The notes beneath the pieces are model-generated. The model had not been told where the DNA came from, ran no database searches, and saw only the letters and a list, made by a program, of their open reading frames with translations. Source: Burkholderiales bacterium (GTDB lineage Bacteria > Pseudomonadota > Gammaproteobacteria > Burkholderiales > Nitrosomonadaceae). From it: a DNA stretch of 64,000 nt. Below, one piece after another: positions 16,875 through 25,555 of the stretch. The position numbers were made by a program, and so were the translations under genes. Each line of letters starts with the position of its first letter. Position 1 is the first letter of the stretch. The DNA lies in assembly GCA_024235735.1 (NCBI GenBank), contig JACKLU010000013.1, positions 1-64,000 of the forward strand. The letters run 5' to 3'.

Positions 16875-18917
16875 ATGAGCGCAGAATTAAAATCCGTTCA
16901 ACAGCAACTGAAGACGCTGCGACAACAGATTGAATTATACAATTACCAGTATTACGTCCTGAATGATCCATCGGTACCGGACGCCGAGTTTGACTGCTTA
17001 TTTCGCGCGCTGCAACAGATGGAACAACAATATCCGCATCTGATTACGCCCGAGTCCCCGACACAGCGCATTGGCGCCGCGCCCGTCAAAGCTTTCGCGC
17101 AGGTTCAGCACAACACACCGATGCTGTCATTAAACAATGCATTTGACGAAGACGAAGTCAAAGCATTCGACCGCCGGGTCAGCGAAGGACTTGCAGGGCT
17201 GACCGCAAACCCGATTGAATATGCGGTAGAGCCGAAATTTGACGGCCTCGCCGTTACACTCCGCTACGAGAATGGCCTATTCAAAACCGGCGCCACGCGC
17301 GGCGATGGTTACACCGGAGAAGATATCACGCACAATCTGCGCACGATTAAAGTTATTCCGCTGACGTTGCCTGTGGAGAAAGCACCCGGCTTTCTGGAAG
17401 TACGCGGCGAAGTGCTGATGCTGAAAGCGGATTTTATTCAGCTCAATAAAGAACAACTGCAAAAGGGCGAGAAGCCGTTTGCCAATCCACGGAATGCCGC
17501 CGCCGGCTCATTGCGGCAGCTGGACGCAGCGATTACGGCAACACGGCGATTGATGTTTTTCGCCTATGGCATTGCGCCGAATCGCGATGCACTGACGCCT
17601 CAGGACACGCACAGCGCCATTATGGCTTATCTCGCCCGGCTGCGTTTTCCGATCGCGCGCGAGTGTGCGGTTGTGCAGGGTTCTGCCGGTCTGATCGCCT
17701 ACTACAGTAGCATTGCAGCGCAGCGTGAACGACTGCCCTACGATATTGATGGCGTGGTCTACAAAGTCAACGCACTGGCGCAACAGGAAGAACTGGGATT
17801 CGTTGCGCGCGCCCCGCGCTTTGCTCTGGCGCACAAATTCCCGGCGCAGGAAGCCATGACACGGCTGCTCGATATTGATGTTCAGGTTGGACGCACCGGC
17901 GCACTGACACCTGTCGCACGGCTTGAACCGGTTTTTGTCGGCGGCGTCACCGTCACCAACGCGACTTTACACAACGCTGATGAAATCAGCCGCAAGGATG
18001 TCAGGATCGGCGATACGGTGATTGTCCGCCGCGCCGGCGATGTCATTCCTGAAGTCGTGTCCGTGGTTCTCGCGCAACGCCCGGCGCAAACCCGGCGCTT
18101 TGTCATGCCGGATCATTGTCCGGCATGCGGCGCCAGGGCGGTACGCCCCGAAGGCGAAACCGTTGCCCGCTGCACCGGCGGATTGTTTTGCCCCGCGCAG
18201 CGCAAACAGGCCTTATTGCATTTTGCTTCGCGTCGCGCCATGGACATCGAAGGGCTGGGCGAAAAACTGGTCAACCAATTGGTCGATAACGCCATCGTCA
18301 GAACACCCGCAGACCTGTACACGCTAGGCATAACGGCATTGGCGAACCTTGCGCGCATGGCGGAAAAATCCGCCGGCAACATACTCGCGGCGATTGAGAA
18401 AAGCAAACAAACCACGCTAGCGCGATTTATCTACGCGCTCGGCATCCGCAACGTTGGCGAAGCAACAGCCAAAGATCTGGCGCGCCATTTCGGCAGTCTG
18501 GATCGACTGATGGATGCCTCCATGGAGAATTTACTCCAGGTGCGCGACATCGGACCAATCATCGCGCAAAGTATTGTCGATTTTTTTGCCGAGCATCACA
18601 ACCGCGAAGTCATTGAACGGCTGCGCGCAAGCGACGTAAGCTGGGAAGAGAGCATCGGAACAGCATCCGAACCGGCGAGCATCAACGCCATCAGCGGCAA
18701 AACCTTCGTTCTGACCGGAACGCTACCGAACATGACGCGCGAAGATGCCAAGGCACAGATTGAACAACTAGGCGGAAAAGTGACTGGCAGCGTTTCCAAA
18801 AAGACCGACTATGTCATTGCCGGAAGCGACCCGGGCAGTAAATATGAAAAAGCTGTCAACTTAGGCATTACCATATTGGATGAAACCGGACTCAAAAATC
18901 TCCTGCAAACAATCTAA
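16875..18917 (+). CDS. ligA: NAD-dependent DNA ligase LigA
   Basis: LigA seals nicks in replicating and repaired DNA, using NAD as cofactor. The 680-residue protein has the full domain order: Ia, the adenylation domain with Lys121 in EPKFDGLAV, the OB fold, a zinc finger with Cys415, Cys418, Cys433 and Cys439, helix-hairpin-helix repeats (about 455-600) and a C-terminal BRCT domain (about 605-680, with GSVSKKTDYVIAG). Length is normal. It is the first gene of a tight operon; hpt starts three bases after its stop. Confidence 0.97.
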   Translation: MSAELKSVQQQLKTLRQQIELYNYQYYVLNDPSVPDAEFDCLFRALQQMEQQYPHLITPESPTQRIGAAPVKAFAQVQHNTPMLSLNNAFDEDEVKAFDRRVSEGLAGLTANPIEYAVEPKFDGLAVTLRYENGLFKTGATRGDGYTGEDITHNLRTIKVIPLTLPVEKAPGFLEVRGEVLMLKADFIQLNKEQLQKGEKPFANPRNAAAGSLRQLDAAITATRRLMFFAYGIAPNRDALTPQDTHSAIMAYLARLRFPIARECAVVQGSAGLIAYYSSIAAQRERLPYDIDGVVYKVNALAQQEELGFVARAPRFALAHKFPAQEAMTRLLDIDVQVGRTGALTPVARLEPVFVGGVTVTNATLHNADEISRKDVRIGDTVIVRRAGDVIPEVVSVVLAQRPAQTRRFVMPDHCPACGARAVRPEGETVARCTGGLFCPAQRKQALLHFASRRAMDIEGLGEKLVNQLVDNAIVRTPADLYTLGITALANLARMAEKSAGNILAAIEKSKQTTLARFIYALGIRNVGEATAKDLARHFGSLDRLMDASMENLLQVRDIGPIIAQSIVDFFAEHHNREVIERLRASDVSWEESIGTASEPASINAISGKTFVLTGTLPNMTREDAKAQIEQLGGKVTGSVSKKTDYVIAGSDPGSKYEKAVNLGITILDETGLKNLLQTI

Positions 18918-18920
18918 TCC

Positions 18921-19478
18921 ATGTTAACCAAACAACAAGCCGAACACATTCTGCAAACCGCTGATTTGATTTATCCGGCGGAAGTCATTGAAAAAACGAT
19001 CAGGAATCTGGCTGATGAGATCACGGAAAAACTGGCCGGGCAATATCCCATCGTCTTATGCGTAATGAAAGGCGGGATGATATTCGCCGGCCATCTGCTG
19101 CCCAAACTGACCTTTCCTCTCGATTTTGATTGCATCCAGGTATCACGTTACCATAATCAAACTCATGGCGGCGAAATCGACTGGACGCTATTTCCGCGGA
19201 ATGATCTTCTTCAGGATCGCGTCGTGCTCGTTATTGATGACATTCTCGATGAAGGCATCACACTGACCGGAATCCGCAAGAAAGTACTCGAATGCGGCGC
19301 CCGTGCATTCTATAGCGCAGTGCTCGTCAACAAGGATCTTGGTAGAGCAAAAACTTTTCAGGCGGATTTTATCGGATTAAACTTACCCAATCGCTATGTT
19401 TTCGGTTTCGGTATGGATATTCATGGGATCTGGCGGAATTTACCGGCCATTTATGCAGTCCCCACAGCATTGGAATAA
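18921..19478 (+). CDS. hpt: Hypoxanthine phosphoribosyltransferase
   Basis: This 185-residue enzyme joins hypoxanthine or guanine to PRPP, making IMP or GMP. The PRPP-binding loop is at 103-116 (VLVIDDILDEGITL), and the pyrophosphate loop CVMKGGMIF is at 47-55. The long insertion with HNQTHGGEIDW belongs to the hypoxanthine-guanine subgroup found in betaproteobacteria. Its neighbour, MTIP phosphorylase, releases hypoxanthine, so the two genes make a coherent salvage step. It is three bases from ligA and six from the next gene. Confidence 0.92.
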   Translation: MLTKQQAEHILQTADLIYPAEVIEKTIRNLADEITEKLAGQYPIVLCVMKGGMIFAGHLLPKLTFPLDFDCIQVSRYHNQTHGGEIDWTLFPRNDLLQDRVVLVIDDILDEGITLTGIRKKVLECGARAFYSAVLVNKDLGRAKTFQADFIGLNLPNRYVFGFGMDIHGIWRNLPAIYAVPTALE

Positions 19479-19484
19479 TCATTT

Positions 19485-20231
19485 ATGCTCGCAATAATCG
19501 GCGGCAGCGGCATGGCGCAGCTGAGCTGCCTTGAAATATCGCATCGCCAAATCATACGCACGCCCTACGGTGAGCCTTCGGGTCCCTTCACGTTCGGAAA
19601 AATCAACCGTCATGAGATCGTTTTTCTGGCGCGCCATGGGCACGGCCATACTATCCCGCCGCACCTGGTCAATTACCGTGCAAATATATGGGCGCTGAAG
19701 ACTCTGAAACCCGCGCATATCATCGCAGTCGCCGCCGTCGGCGGCATTCGCGACGACCTCAAGCCCGGCAGTCTTGTCGTACCGGATCAAATCATCGACT
19801 ACACGTATGGCCGCGACTTCACGTTTTTTGAAAACAGGGACGAGCCGGTAACCCACATCGACTTCACCCGTCCGTATGACGCCGAAACACGCGCACTGAT
19901 TCTGAAAGCAGCCCGCCACGCCGGTGAAGCCATTATTGACAGCGGTGCTTATGCTGCGACACAAGGCCCGAGACTGGAAACCGCGGCTGAAATCAATCGC
20001 CTTGAACGTGACGGTGCCGATATGGTTGGCATGACCGGCATGCCGGAAACCGCGCTGGCGCGGGAACAAGGATTGCGTTACGCAACACTGGCTGTTGTCG
20101 CGAATTACGCAGCTGGCCGTGGCACGAATATTGACGGCATTCCATTAAAAACAATTTTTACCATTCTTGATGAGGCGATGGTGCATGTCAGAAATATCCT
20201 GGAACATCTGGTGAACTGCTATGGCGATTAA
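19485..20231 (+). CDS. S-methyl-5'-thioinosine phosphorylase
   Basis: This 248-residue protein belongs to the PNP/MTAP family, with GGSG near the N-terminus, ARHGHGHTIPPH (phosphate site), NYRAN and GMTGMPET motifs. It aligns by eye best with the Pseudomonas aeruginosa enzyme that splits methylthioinosine into hypoxanthine and methylthioribose-1-phosphate, rather than with true MTA phosphorylases. The co-transcribed hpt gene supports this: the hypoxanthine released is its substrate. A methylthioadenosine deaminase would be needed and is not in the window. It overlaps def by 11 bases. Confidence 0.85.
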   Translation: MLAIIGGSGMAQLSCLEISHRQIIRTPYGEPSGPFTFGKINRHEIVFLARHGHGHTIPPHLVNYRANIWALKTLKPAHIIAVAAVGGIRDDLKPGSLVVPDQIIDYTYGRDFTFFENRDEPVTHIDFTRPYDAETRALILKAARHAGEAIIDSGAYAATQGPRLETAAEINRLERDGADMVGMTGMPETALAREQGLRYATLAVVANYAAGRGTNIDGIPLKTIFTILDEAMVHVRNILEHLVNCYGD

Positions 20232-20754
20232 ACCGGTATTAAAAATGGGTGAACCGCTGCTGCTTCAAGTCGCACGAGCAGTCGAACAATTCGATACCCC
20301 CGAGCTTCATGCGCTGATTCAGGATATGCAGGATACGATGATAGCGCTCGACGGCGCGGGTCTTGCCGCGCCGCAGATCGGCGTCAGCTTGCGCGTGGTG
20401 ATATTCGGTTTTAAAAAAAATCAACGTTACCCCGATGCGGACGAAGTACCTTTTACTGTTCTGATCAACCCGCAGCTCACACCGCTATCGGATGAAATGG
20501 TGGAAGACTGGGAAGGCTGTCTGAGTGTGCCGGGACTGCGCGGCAAGGTTCCGCGCCATACCCGTCTGCGCTATCGGGGACATGATCCGTGGGGCAACAC
20601 CATTGATCGTGAAGTGAGTGGCTTTCACGCCCGCGTCGTGCAACATGAATGCGATCATTTGCAGGGCATTCTTTATCCAATGCGCATCAAAGACTTTCGT
20701 ACATTCGGATTTACCGAAATACTCTTTCCGGGCCGCTCATTGCCTGACGAATAA
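20221..20754 (+). CDS. def: Peptide deformylase
   Basis: This 177-residue metalloenzyme removes the formyl group from nascent proteins. The three motifs are present: GAGLAAPQ (45-52), EGCLS with Cys100, and HECDH with His142, Glu143 and His146; Cys100 and the two histidines bind iron. It is separate from the usual fmt partner and is instead the fourth gene of the ligA-hpt-MTIP run, overlapping the previous gene by 11 bases. It may be a second, divergent deformylase, since the main def usually sits with fmt. It converges on the hydrolase gene nine bases away. Confidence 0.94.
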   Translation: MAIKPVLKMGEPLLLQVARAVEQFDTPELHALIQDMQDTMIALDGAGLAAPQIGVSLRVVIFGFKKNQRYPDADEVPFTVLINPQLTPLSDEMVEDWEGCLSVPGLRGKVPRHTRLRYRGHDPWGNTIDREVSGFHARVVQHECDHLQGILYPMRIKDFRTFGFTEILFPGRSLPDE

Positions 20755-20763
20755 CCGCATGAC

Positions 20764-21327
20764 CTATACTTCGAGCAGACAGTGCGCCAGTAACAGCGGA
20801 AATATTTTATAGGGTTGCTGCATGGCGTCCGATCCAAAATGTCCCTGCGCTGTCATGACGATCAACGTGCCGCCAAGACCGCGGCGCATGAATTCGCCCT
20901 GCTCCTGCCCGCACGCCCAGGGATCGTTATCTGAATGAATGTAAGTCAAGGCGCGACAGTTTTTCCTGATGGTTTCGACATCAAAACCGGTAGGAAAGCC
21001 TGGATTATTTGTCCGATGATCTGTTAATGGTTTGACAAAACTCGCTACGGTAATGGCATGCCGGGCGGAAAAATCATTACGGGACAGCAGCTGCAGAATC
21101 ATTGTACCGCCCGCCGAATGTCCCACCATCACATCATAATCACGATGCGGCGCTGTTGCAGCAACTTCCCGGGTCCAGACACCCAGATCATCGAATCCAC
21201 TGCAAGCCGGCAAGGAGGGCGTCCAGACATCAAAACCTTCCGTTTCAAGCGCAGCCTTCAGCCAAGGAATCCAGAAGCTGTTTTCCGAACCACTAAGCCC
21301 ATGAAAGATAGCCGCCGTTTTATTCAT
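20764..21327 (-). CDS. RBBP9/YdeN-type alpha/beta hydrolase
   Basis: This 187-residue serine hydrolase has the nucleophile Ser71 in GHSAGG and the HGLSGSENSFWIPWL start typical of the RBBP9/YdeN family. An aspartate (SDNDPWA) and a C-terminal histidine (GHFGS) complete the triad. There is no signal peptide, so it is cytoplasmic. Substrates of this family are not known. An MFS transporter gene lies 61 bases upstream on the same strand and may share its transcript. Confidence 0.82.
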   Translation of the reverse strand: MNKTAAIFHGLSGSENSFWIPWLKAALETEGFDVWTPSLPACSGFDDLGVWTREVAATAPHRDYDVMVGHSAGGTMILQLLSRNDFSARHAITVASFVKPLTDHRTNNPGFPTGFDVETIRKNCRALTYIHSDNDPWACGQEQGEFMRRGLGGTLIVMTAQGHFGSDAMQQPYKIFPLLLAHCLLEV

Positions 21328-21388
21328 ACCCGTACGCCATTGTGGAAAAATGAACTTGAGTCGCGCCCGTCTTGACCGTGATGGCCTG

Positions 21389-22615
21389 TCAACACCCTGT
21401 CACTGGCCCGGCGCGATGGGGTAGTGCGAGTCTCAAAGCGATTCCCGCCGCGACAAGGCAGGCTGCTCCGGATGGAATAAAGGCCCATGCGTAGCTGCCC
21501 GTCATGTCGAATACGCTGCCGGCAAGTATTGGTCCAATGATGCCGGCAGTACCATATGCAGTAAACAGAAGCGCATAGTTCATGCCAACATTCCGGGTGC
21601 CAAAGAAATCCGCCGTTGTTGCTGGAAACAACGCGAGATTGCCGCCAAAATTGAACCCGACCCACGCCGCCGCGATGAACAGTGTCAATTCAGTTGAGCC
21701 TAACTCAGTCAGCGTAAACATCATCAGTCCCTGTAACAAAAACATCAAAGCCATCGCATTTTTCCTGCCTATCCTGTCGGACACCATACCCCAGATAATG
21801 CGTCCGGCGCCATTGAATAAAGCCAGTATGCCCACCGCGTTTGCAGCCGCCACCGCATCAAGACCACTATGCAAACCGTAAGGTTTCAGTATGCCGATTA
21901 CCAGCAATCCGGCAGTGGCGCCGGATAGAAACATTATCCAGAGCATCCAGAACTGCCGGCACCGGATCATATCCCGCCATTCGCAATCCCCGGCAGGTGC
22001 AGTTTTGCTGGAAACCTCCGGCAACCGCCATCCTGCGGGTTTCCATTCCGCCGGAGGATTCCTGAGCAGCTGCGCGCCAGCCACAACTGCAAGCATAAAA
22101 ATGCCGCCGAGATACTTAAAGGCAATCAGGATGCCATGGGTCTCAATCAGTCCGGATGCAACTTTTGCAAACAACCATGCTCCGCCCCCAAAACCGGCCA
22201 CCGCAACGCCGGTAACCAGACCGCGCTTATCCGGGAACCACTTCACGCAGGCAGCGATAGGGCAAACGTAGGCCAATCCGATGCCTGCTCCGCCAATAAC
22301 GCCGACGGTCAGCGCCACCAGCAAAAAACCGCCTTCTGTCAAGGCGGCAAGCAAATAACCCGCACCCAGAACAATACCGCCCAGCGTTGCCACAATGCGT
22401 GGCCCGATTCTGTCCTGCAATCTGCCGGCATAAATCATGGTCAGCGCAAAAGTTGCCAGCGACAATGAAAAAATGATTTGCGTCTGCGTGGTTGTATAAA
22501 AGAAAACTTCCTTGAGCGGATTAACAAACACACTCCAGCTGTAAATTGCGCCCAGGCACATCTGAACAATCAGTGCGCCGGCCACAACCAGCCAGCGGTT
22601 TTCAGTAAGTTGCAT
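21389..22615 (-). CDS. MFS transporter, oxalate/formate antiporter (OFA) type
   Basis: This 408-residue membrane protein has twelve predicted helices. The start with GAIYSWSVFVNPL and the loop LQDRIGPR (about residues 66-73) are typical of the OFA subfamily of the major facilitator superfamily, and a second loop has SDRIGRKNAM. OFA members include OxlT, but most have unknown substrates, so small carboxylates are a guess. The downstream alpha/beta hydrolase may be co-transcribed. Confidence 0.88.
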   Translation of the reverse strand: MQLTENRWLVVAGALIVQMCLGAIYSWSVFVNPLKEVFFYTTTQTQIIFSLSLATFALTMIYAGRLQDRIGPRIVATLGGIVLGAGYLLAALTEGGFLLVALTVGVIGGAGIGLAYVCPIAACVKWFPDKRGLVTGVAVAGFGGGAWLFAKVASGLIETHGILIAFKYLGGIFMLAVVAGAQLLRNPPAEWKPAGWRLPEVSSKTAPAGDCEWRDMIRCRQFWMLWIMFLSGATAGLLVIGILKPYGLHSGLDAVAAANAVGILALFNGAGRIIWGMVSDRIGRKNAMALMFLLQGLMMFTLTELGSTELTLFIAAAWVGFNFGGNLALFPATTADFFGTRNVGMNYALLFTAYGTAGIIGPILAGSVFDMTGSYAWAFIPSGAACLVAAGIALRLALPHRAGPVTGC

Positions 22616-22905
22616 TGTCAGGATAAAGATTGAGGAAAGATTCTACTTTACAACTTTAGGTCAGTGAATTGATTTGCGTTCATGAGTACGGCTGTTGTTT
22701 CGTACCACATATTATTCATCACAAGATACCATACTCCAACAGACCCAGACCCCCGATAGCACGCCTGATCCAAAAGAACGATCACAATCCTCTCTTTTCA
22801 CAAATAGTACGATTCCACTTGTCGATACCGGGATCAGGTTATTGAATCAAGCAAAAATCGAGAAGGCAAGAGATTGGCATTCGGTCGCACATTCAATCCA
22901 TAATT
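22616..22905. other. Intergenic region upstream of the MFS gene
   Basis: A 73-codon plus-strand frame (22695-22916) fills part of this space but has no ribosome-binding site or recognisable sequence and runs into the end of the SmbP-like gene. I see no RNA gene or clear promoter. Confidence 0.4.
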
Positions 22906-23289
22906 TCATGGATTGACATATTGCTGCATTTCCAACAACGCATCTTCAATATGCTCTCCGGCAATTCTGGAATGCCCCATTTCGGCATGTTCAATTGCCT
23001 TTACAAGATGCTGGATTGCTCCAGCAATATGCGATTTACCTTCTTCCCTGTTTTTTTTATGCGCTTCAATTTCCGCCTTCTTGACATACTCCAGACTCAT
23101 CTTCGCATGATCATGCATGTGTTTGGAGTGTGCCTTATGTGTCTTGGCCTCCTCCGCATGTTTAATCGCTTCCAGCATGCTATCGACTCCAGCTGTTTCG
23201 TTATTTTCCGATGCGCCTATCGAATTGATCAATCCGCCAACAAAAAACACCAGGATCCCGGTGACTATCAAAACTGCTACGTTTTTCAT
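22906..23289 (-). CDS. SmbP-like small metal-binding protein
   Basis: This 127-residue protein has an N-terminal hydrophobic segment (about 4-24), a signal peptide or anchor, then a helical, His-rich domain with repeats such as AIKHAEEAKTH, HSKHMHDHAKMS and AIEHAEMGHSRI. It resembles SmbP of Nitrosomonas europaea, a periplasmic four-helix protein that binds copper and other metals. Ammonia oxidisers need much copper for ammonia monooxygenase, so a buffering role is plausible but inferred. Compared with SmbP as I recall it, the histidines are fewer and more Lys and Glu are present. The gene stands alone. Confidence 0.8.
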   Translation of the reverse strand: MKNVAVLIVTGILVFFVGGLINSIGASENNETAGVDSMLEAIKHAEEAKTHKAHSKHMHDHAKMSLEYVKKAEIEAHKKNREEGKSHIAGAIQHLVKAIEHAEMGHSRIAGEHIEDALLEMQQYVNP

Positions 23290-23533
23290 GTTACAAATAC
23301 CTCACGCTTTGTTGATGAATAACCCATCATCCGCCATTTCTTCGAAACAGCTCGATGTCCGACAAATCATGCTGATAGCTTCTATTTTCAATGGATATCT
23401 TCTCTATTCTTGCTCAAAAAGCATCAGAATTTATAATTTCCAGTTTTCAGTCTTTTCTGATTGCCTGCAAAACATAAAAAACTATCATATTAGACCAGCA
23501 TACACCCGCAGGTTCAATTACATTTATTACAAA

Positions 23534-24613
23534 TCATTCGACAATAATCCCGCCCCCCAAGCAAACCTTACTCTCGTAAATCACTACGGATTGTCCGGGC
23601 GTAACCGCCCACTGATCCTGTGCAAAATCGACCTGGCACTGGTCATGATCATAATTTGCGATCGTACAAGGAGCGTCCTTTTGCCGGTAACGGGTTTTAG
23701 CCGCGTAAACCCAGTCACAATGCGGTCTTTCGCCATTGATCCAGGTAAGATCTTCAGCGCTCAGCGATGGCTGCAACAAGCTGGGATGATCATGACCCTG
23801 CACCACAACCAGCACGTTATCGGTCATTTTTTTGTTGCAGACAAACCAGGGCTGATCGCTGCCGTCTCGCGTACCACCTATGCCAAGTCCCTGTCGCTGG
23901 CCGATGGTGTAATACATCAAACCGAGGTGCCTGCCGACCACCTTGCCTTCAGGTGTCTGTATCTCACCGGGTTCATGCGGCAGGTATCGGCTCAGGAATT
24001 CCCGGAAAGGCCGCTCTCCGATAAAGCATATGCCCGTGCTGTCTTTTTTGGCGGCATTCGGTAACTTCAGGTCGCTGGCAATTTTCCGTACATCGCGTTT
24101 ATAAAGATGTCCGATCGGAAACAGGGTATTCGACAATTGCTGCTGATTCAGGCGATAAAGAAAATAGCTCTGATCCTTGGCGCCGTCCTCGCCTTTGCAC
24201 AATTGAAACGCACCATCAAATTCGCGCACCTGCGCATAATGTCCAGTTGCAATGTGATCCGCGCCAAGCATACAGGCATGCTCCAGAAATGCCTTGAACT
24301 TGATTTCGGCGTTGCACAGCACATCCGGATTAGGTGTGCGCCCGACCTGGTATTCCTGCAAAAAACTGGAAAAAACACGATCTTTGTATTCTGCGGAAAA
24401 ATTGACCGCTTCGATCGGTATGTCCAGAATATCGGCTACCGAGACGGCATCCAGAAAATCCTGCCGCGAAGAACAGTATTCATCAGTATCATCGTCTTCC
24501 CAGTTTTTCATGAACAACCCGGTAACGTCATAGCCCTGCTGCTTGAGCAGATACGCCGCCACTGACGAATCAACCCCGCCGGACATACCGACAATCACAT
24601 GCTTTTTCTTCAT
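23534..24613 (-). CDS. mnmA: tRNA-specific 2-thiouridylase MnmA
   Basis: MnmA thiolates position 2 of the wobble uridine of tRNAs for Lys, Glu and Gln. The 359-residue protein has the PP-loop GMSGGVDSS (9-17) and the catalytic cysteines Cys100 (DVLCNAEIKF) and Cys196 (GICFIG). Length is normal. A NUDIX hydrolase gene lies six bases upstream on the same strand, an arrangement widely conserved as nudJ-mnmA. Confidence 0.96.
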   Translation of the reverse strand: MKKKHVIVGMSGGVDSSVAAYLLKQQGYDVTGLFMKNWEDDDTDEYCSSRQDFLDAVSVADILDIPIEAVNFSAEYKDRVFSSFLQEYQVGRTPNPDVLCNAEIKFKAFLEHACMLGADHIATGHYAQVREFDGAFQLCKGEDGAKDQSYFLYRLNQQQLSNTLFPIGHLYKRDVRKIASDLKLPNAAKKDSTGICFIGERPFREFLSRYLPHEPGEIQTPEGKVVGRHLGLMYYTIGQRQGLGIGGTRDGSDQPWFVCNKKMTDNVLVVVQGHDHPSLLQPSLSAEDLTWINGERPHCDWVYAAKTRYRQKDAPCTIANYDHDQCQVDFAQDQWAVTPGQSVVIYESKVCLGGGIIVE

Positions 24614-24619
24614 GTCAGG

Positions 24620-25072
24620 CTAATTATAATGTGTGAGGATTTCCAGAGGAAAACGCTTTCCGGCGATAAAATCCTGAATGCATTGCATGACCAGCGGGCT
24701 ACGATGACGTTTAATCAGCTTTTCGATTACCGGCATAGCATGCCAGTCGGCACTGACAATTAAGGATTCCTGTGCATAATCAGGATCAAAACCGGCAACA
24801 TGCCCGGAAAATGCGAACCGCAGATAAGTGGTATCGCTGTCAGTCGAATGCCAGTGATAAATACCAACCAGCCACTCGGGAACAAATGCGTAGCCGGTCT
24901 CTTCCTGTGTTTCTCGAATGACTGCCTGAATTAACGACTCACCGGGCTCCAGATGACCGGCAGGCTGGTTAAAAACAGTTAAACCTTCCGGTACAATTTG
25001 TTCCTCGACAAGCAGAAAACGATCCGCCTGCTCAACGATCGCTGCTACTGTAACATTGGGTTTCCAGATCAT
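24620..25072 (-). CDS. nudJ: NUDIX hydrolase, NudJ type
   Basis: This 150-residue protein is a single NUDIX domain. The Nudix box starts at GHLEPGESLIQAV and has REtqEETGY at its end, with the expected catalytic glutamates. The start WKPNVTVAAIVE and linkage to mnmA match NudJ, which hydrolyses HMP-pyrophosphate (thiamine pathway) and nucleotide phosphates. The assignment relies on gene order and overall look. It is the first gene of the nudJ-mnmA pair. Confidence 0.85.
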   Translation of the reverse strand: MIWKPNVTVAAIVEQADRFLLVEEQIVPEGLTVFNQPAGHLEPGESLIQAVIRETQEETGYAFVPEWLVGIYHWHSTDSDTTYLRFAFSGHVAGFDPDYAQESLIVSADWHAMPVIEKLIKRHRSPLVMQCIQDFIAGKRFPLEILTHYN

Positions 25073-25126
25073 GGTTGACGTAAAATTCTGAACAAGTTGT
25101 TACTGCCAAAGCTGATGAAACCGCCG

Positions 25127-25555
25127 TCATTTGATCGCGTAATCCGCAACATGCCATTCACCGTTCTTTTCCTTGGACAGCGTGACAGTTTCCAGTGCCA
25201 ACGTTCTGTTTTTGAACGTTGCGTAAAACTGAAGCACAACGTATTCTCCTGGAGGAAAGCCGGATGGTTCTTTAGAATATCCTGCTGTCGCGATATATCT
25301 GTTCTCCATGGCGCCCATCGGCTTTCGTAGCGTTCCGGCCGTTTTGATCCAGTCAGCTTCCGATCTTTTATTCTGAAAATGCGGCGAAGCTGCCTTCCAG
25401 CTATCAGCGTAGTGTTCCTTATCCGTCATTGCAAGCCAGACACGCGCACTGCTCTCGACAGCCTTAAGAACAACACTATCATCAGCAAACGACTGGTTGA
25501 TAAAAAAAAGCAGCATTAAAGCCACCGTACATTGCACAATACATCGTTTAATCAT
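25127..25555 (-). CDS. DUF4019 secreted protein
   Basis: This 142-residue protein has a signal peptide (cleavage after about 24, near Ser-Phe-Ala-Asp) and a DUF4019 domain, recognised from HYADSWKAASPHFQNK, ADWIKTAGTLRKPMG and PPGEYVVLQFYATF. I chose the ATG at 25555 because AAGGA lies five bases before it; another ATG at 25573 has no ribosome-binding site. The domain is found in periplasmic proteins of proteobacteria and has no known role. It is 54 bases from nudJ on the same strand. Confidence 0.85.
   Translation of the reverse strand: MIKRCIVQCTVALMLLFFINQSFADDSVVLKAVESSARVWLAMTDKEHYADSWKAASPHFQNKRSEADWIKTAGTLRKPMGAMENRYIATAGYSKEPSGFPPGEYVVLQFYATFKNRTLALETVTLSKEKNGEWHVADYAIK

Noticed and set aside
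22695..22916. A 73-codon plus-strand frame after the MFS gene
   Set aside because: It has no ribosome-binding site and low-complexity Thr/Ser/Gln content, and it runs into the end of the SmbP-like gene on the other strand.
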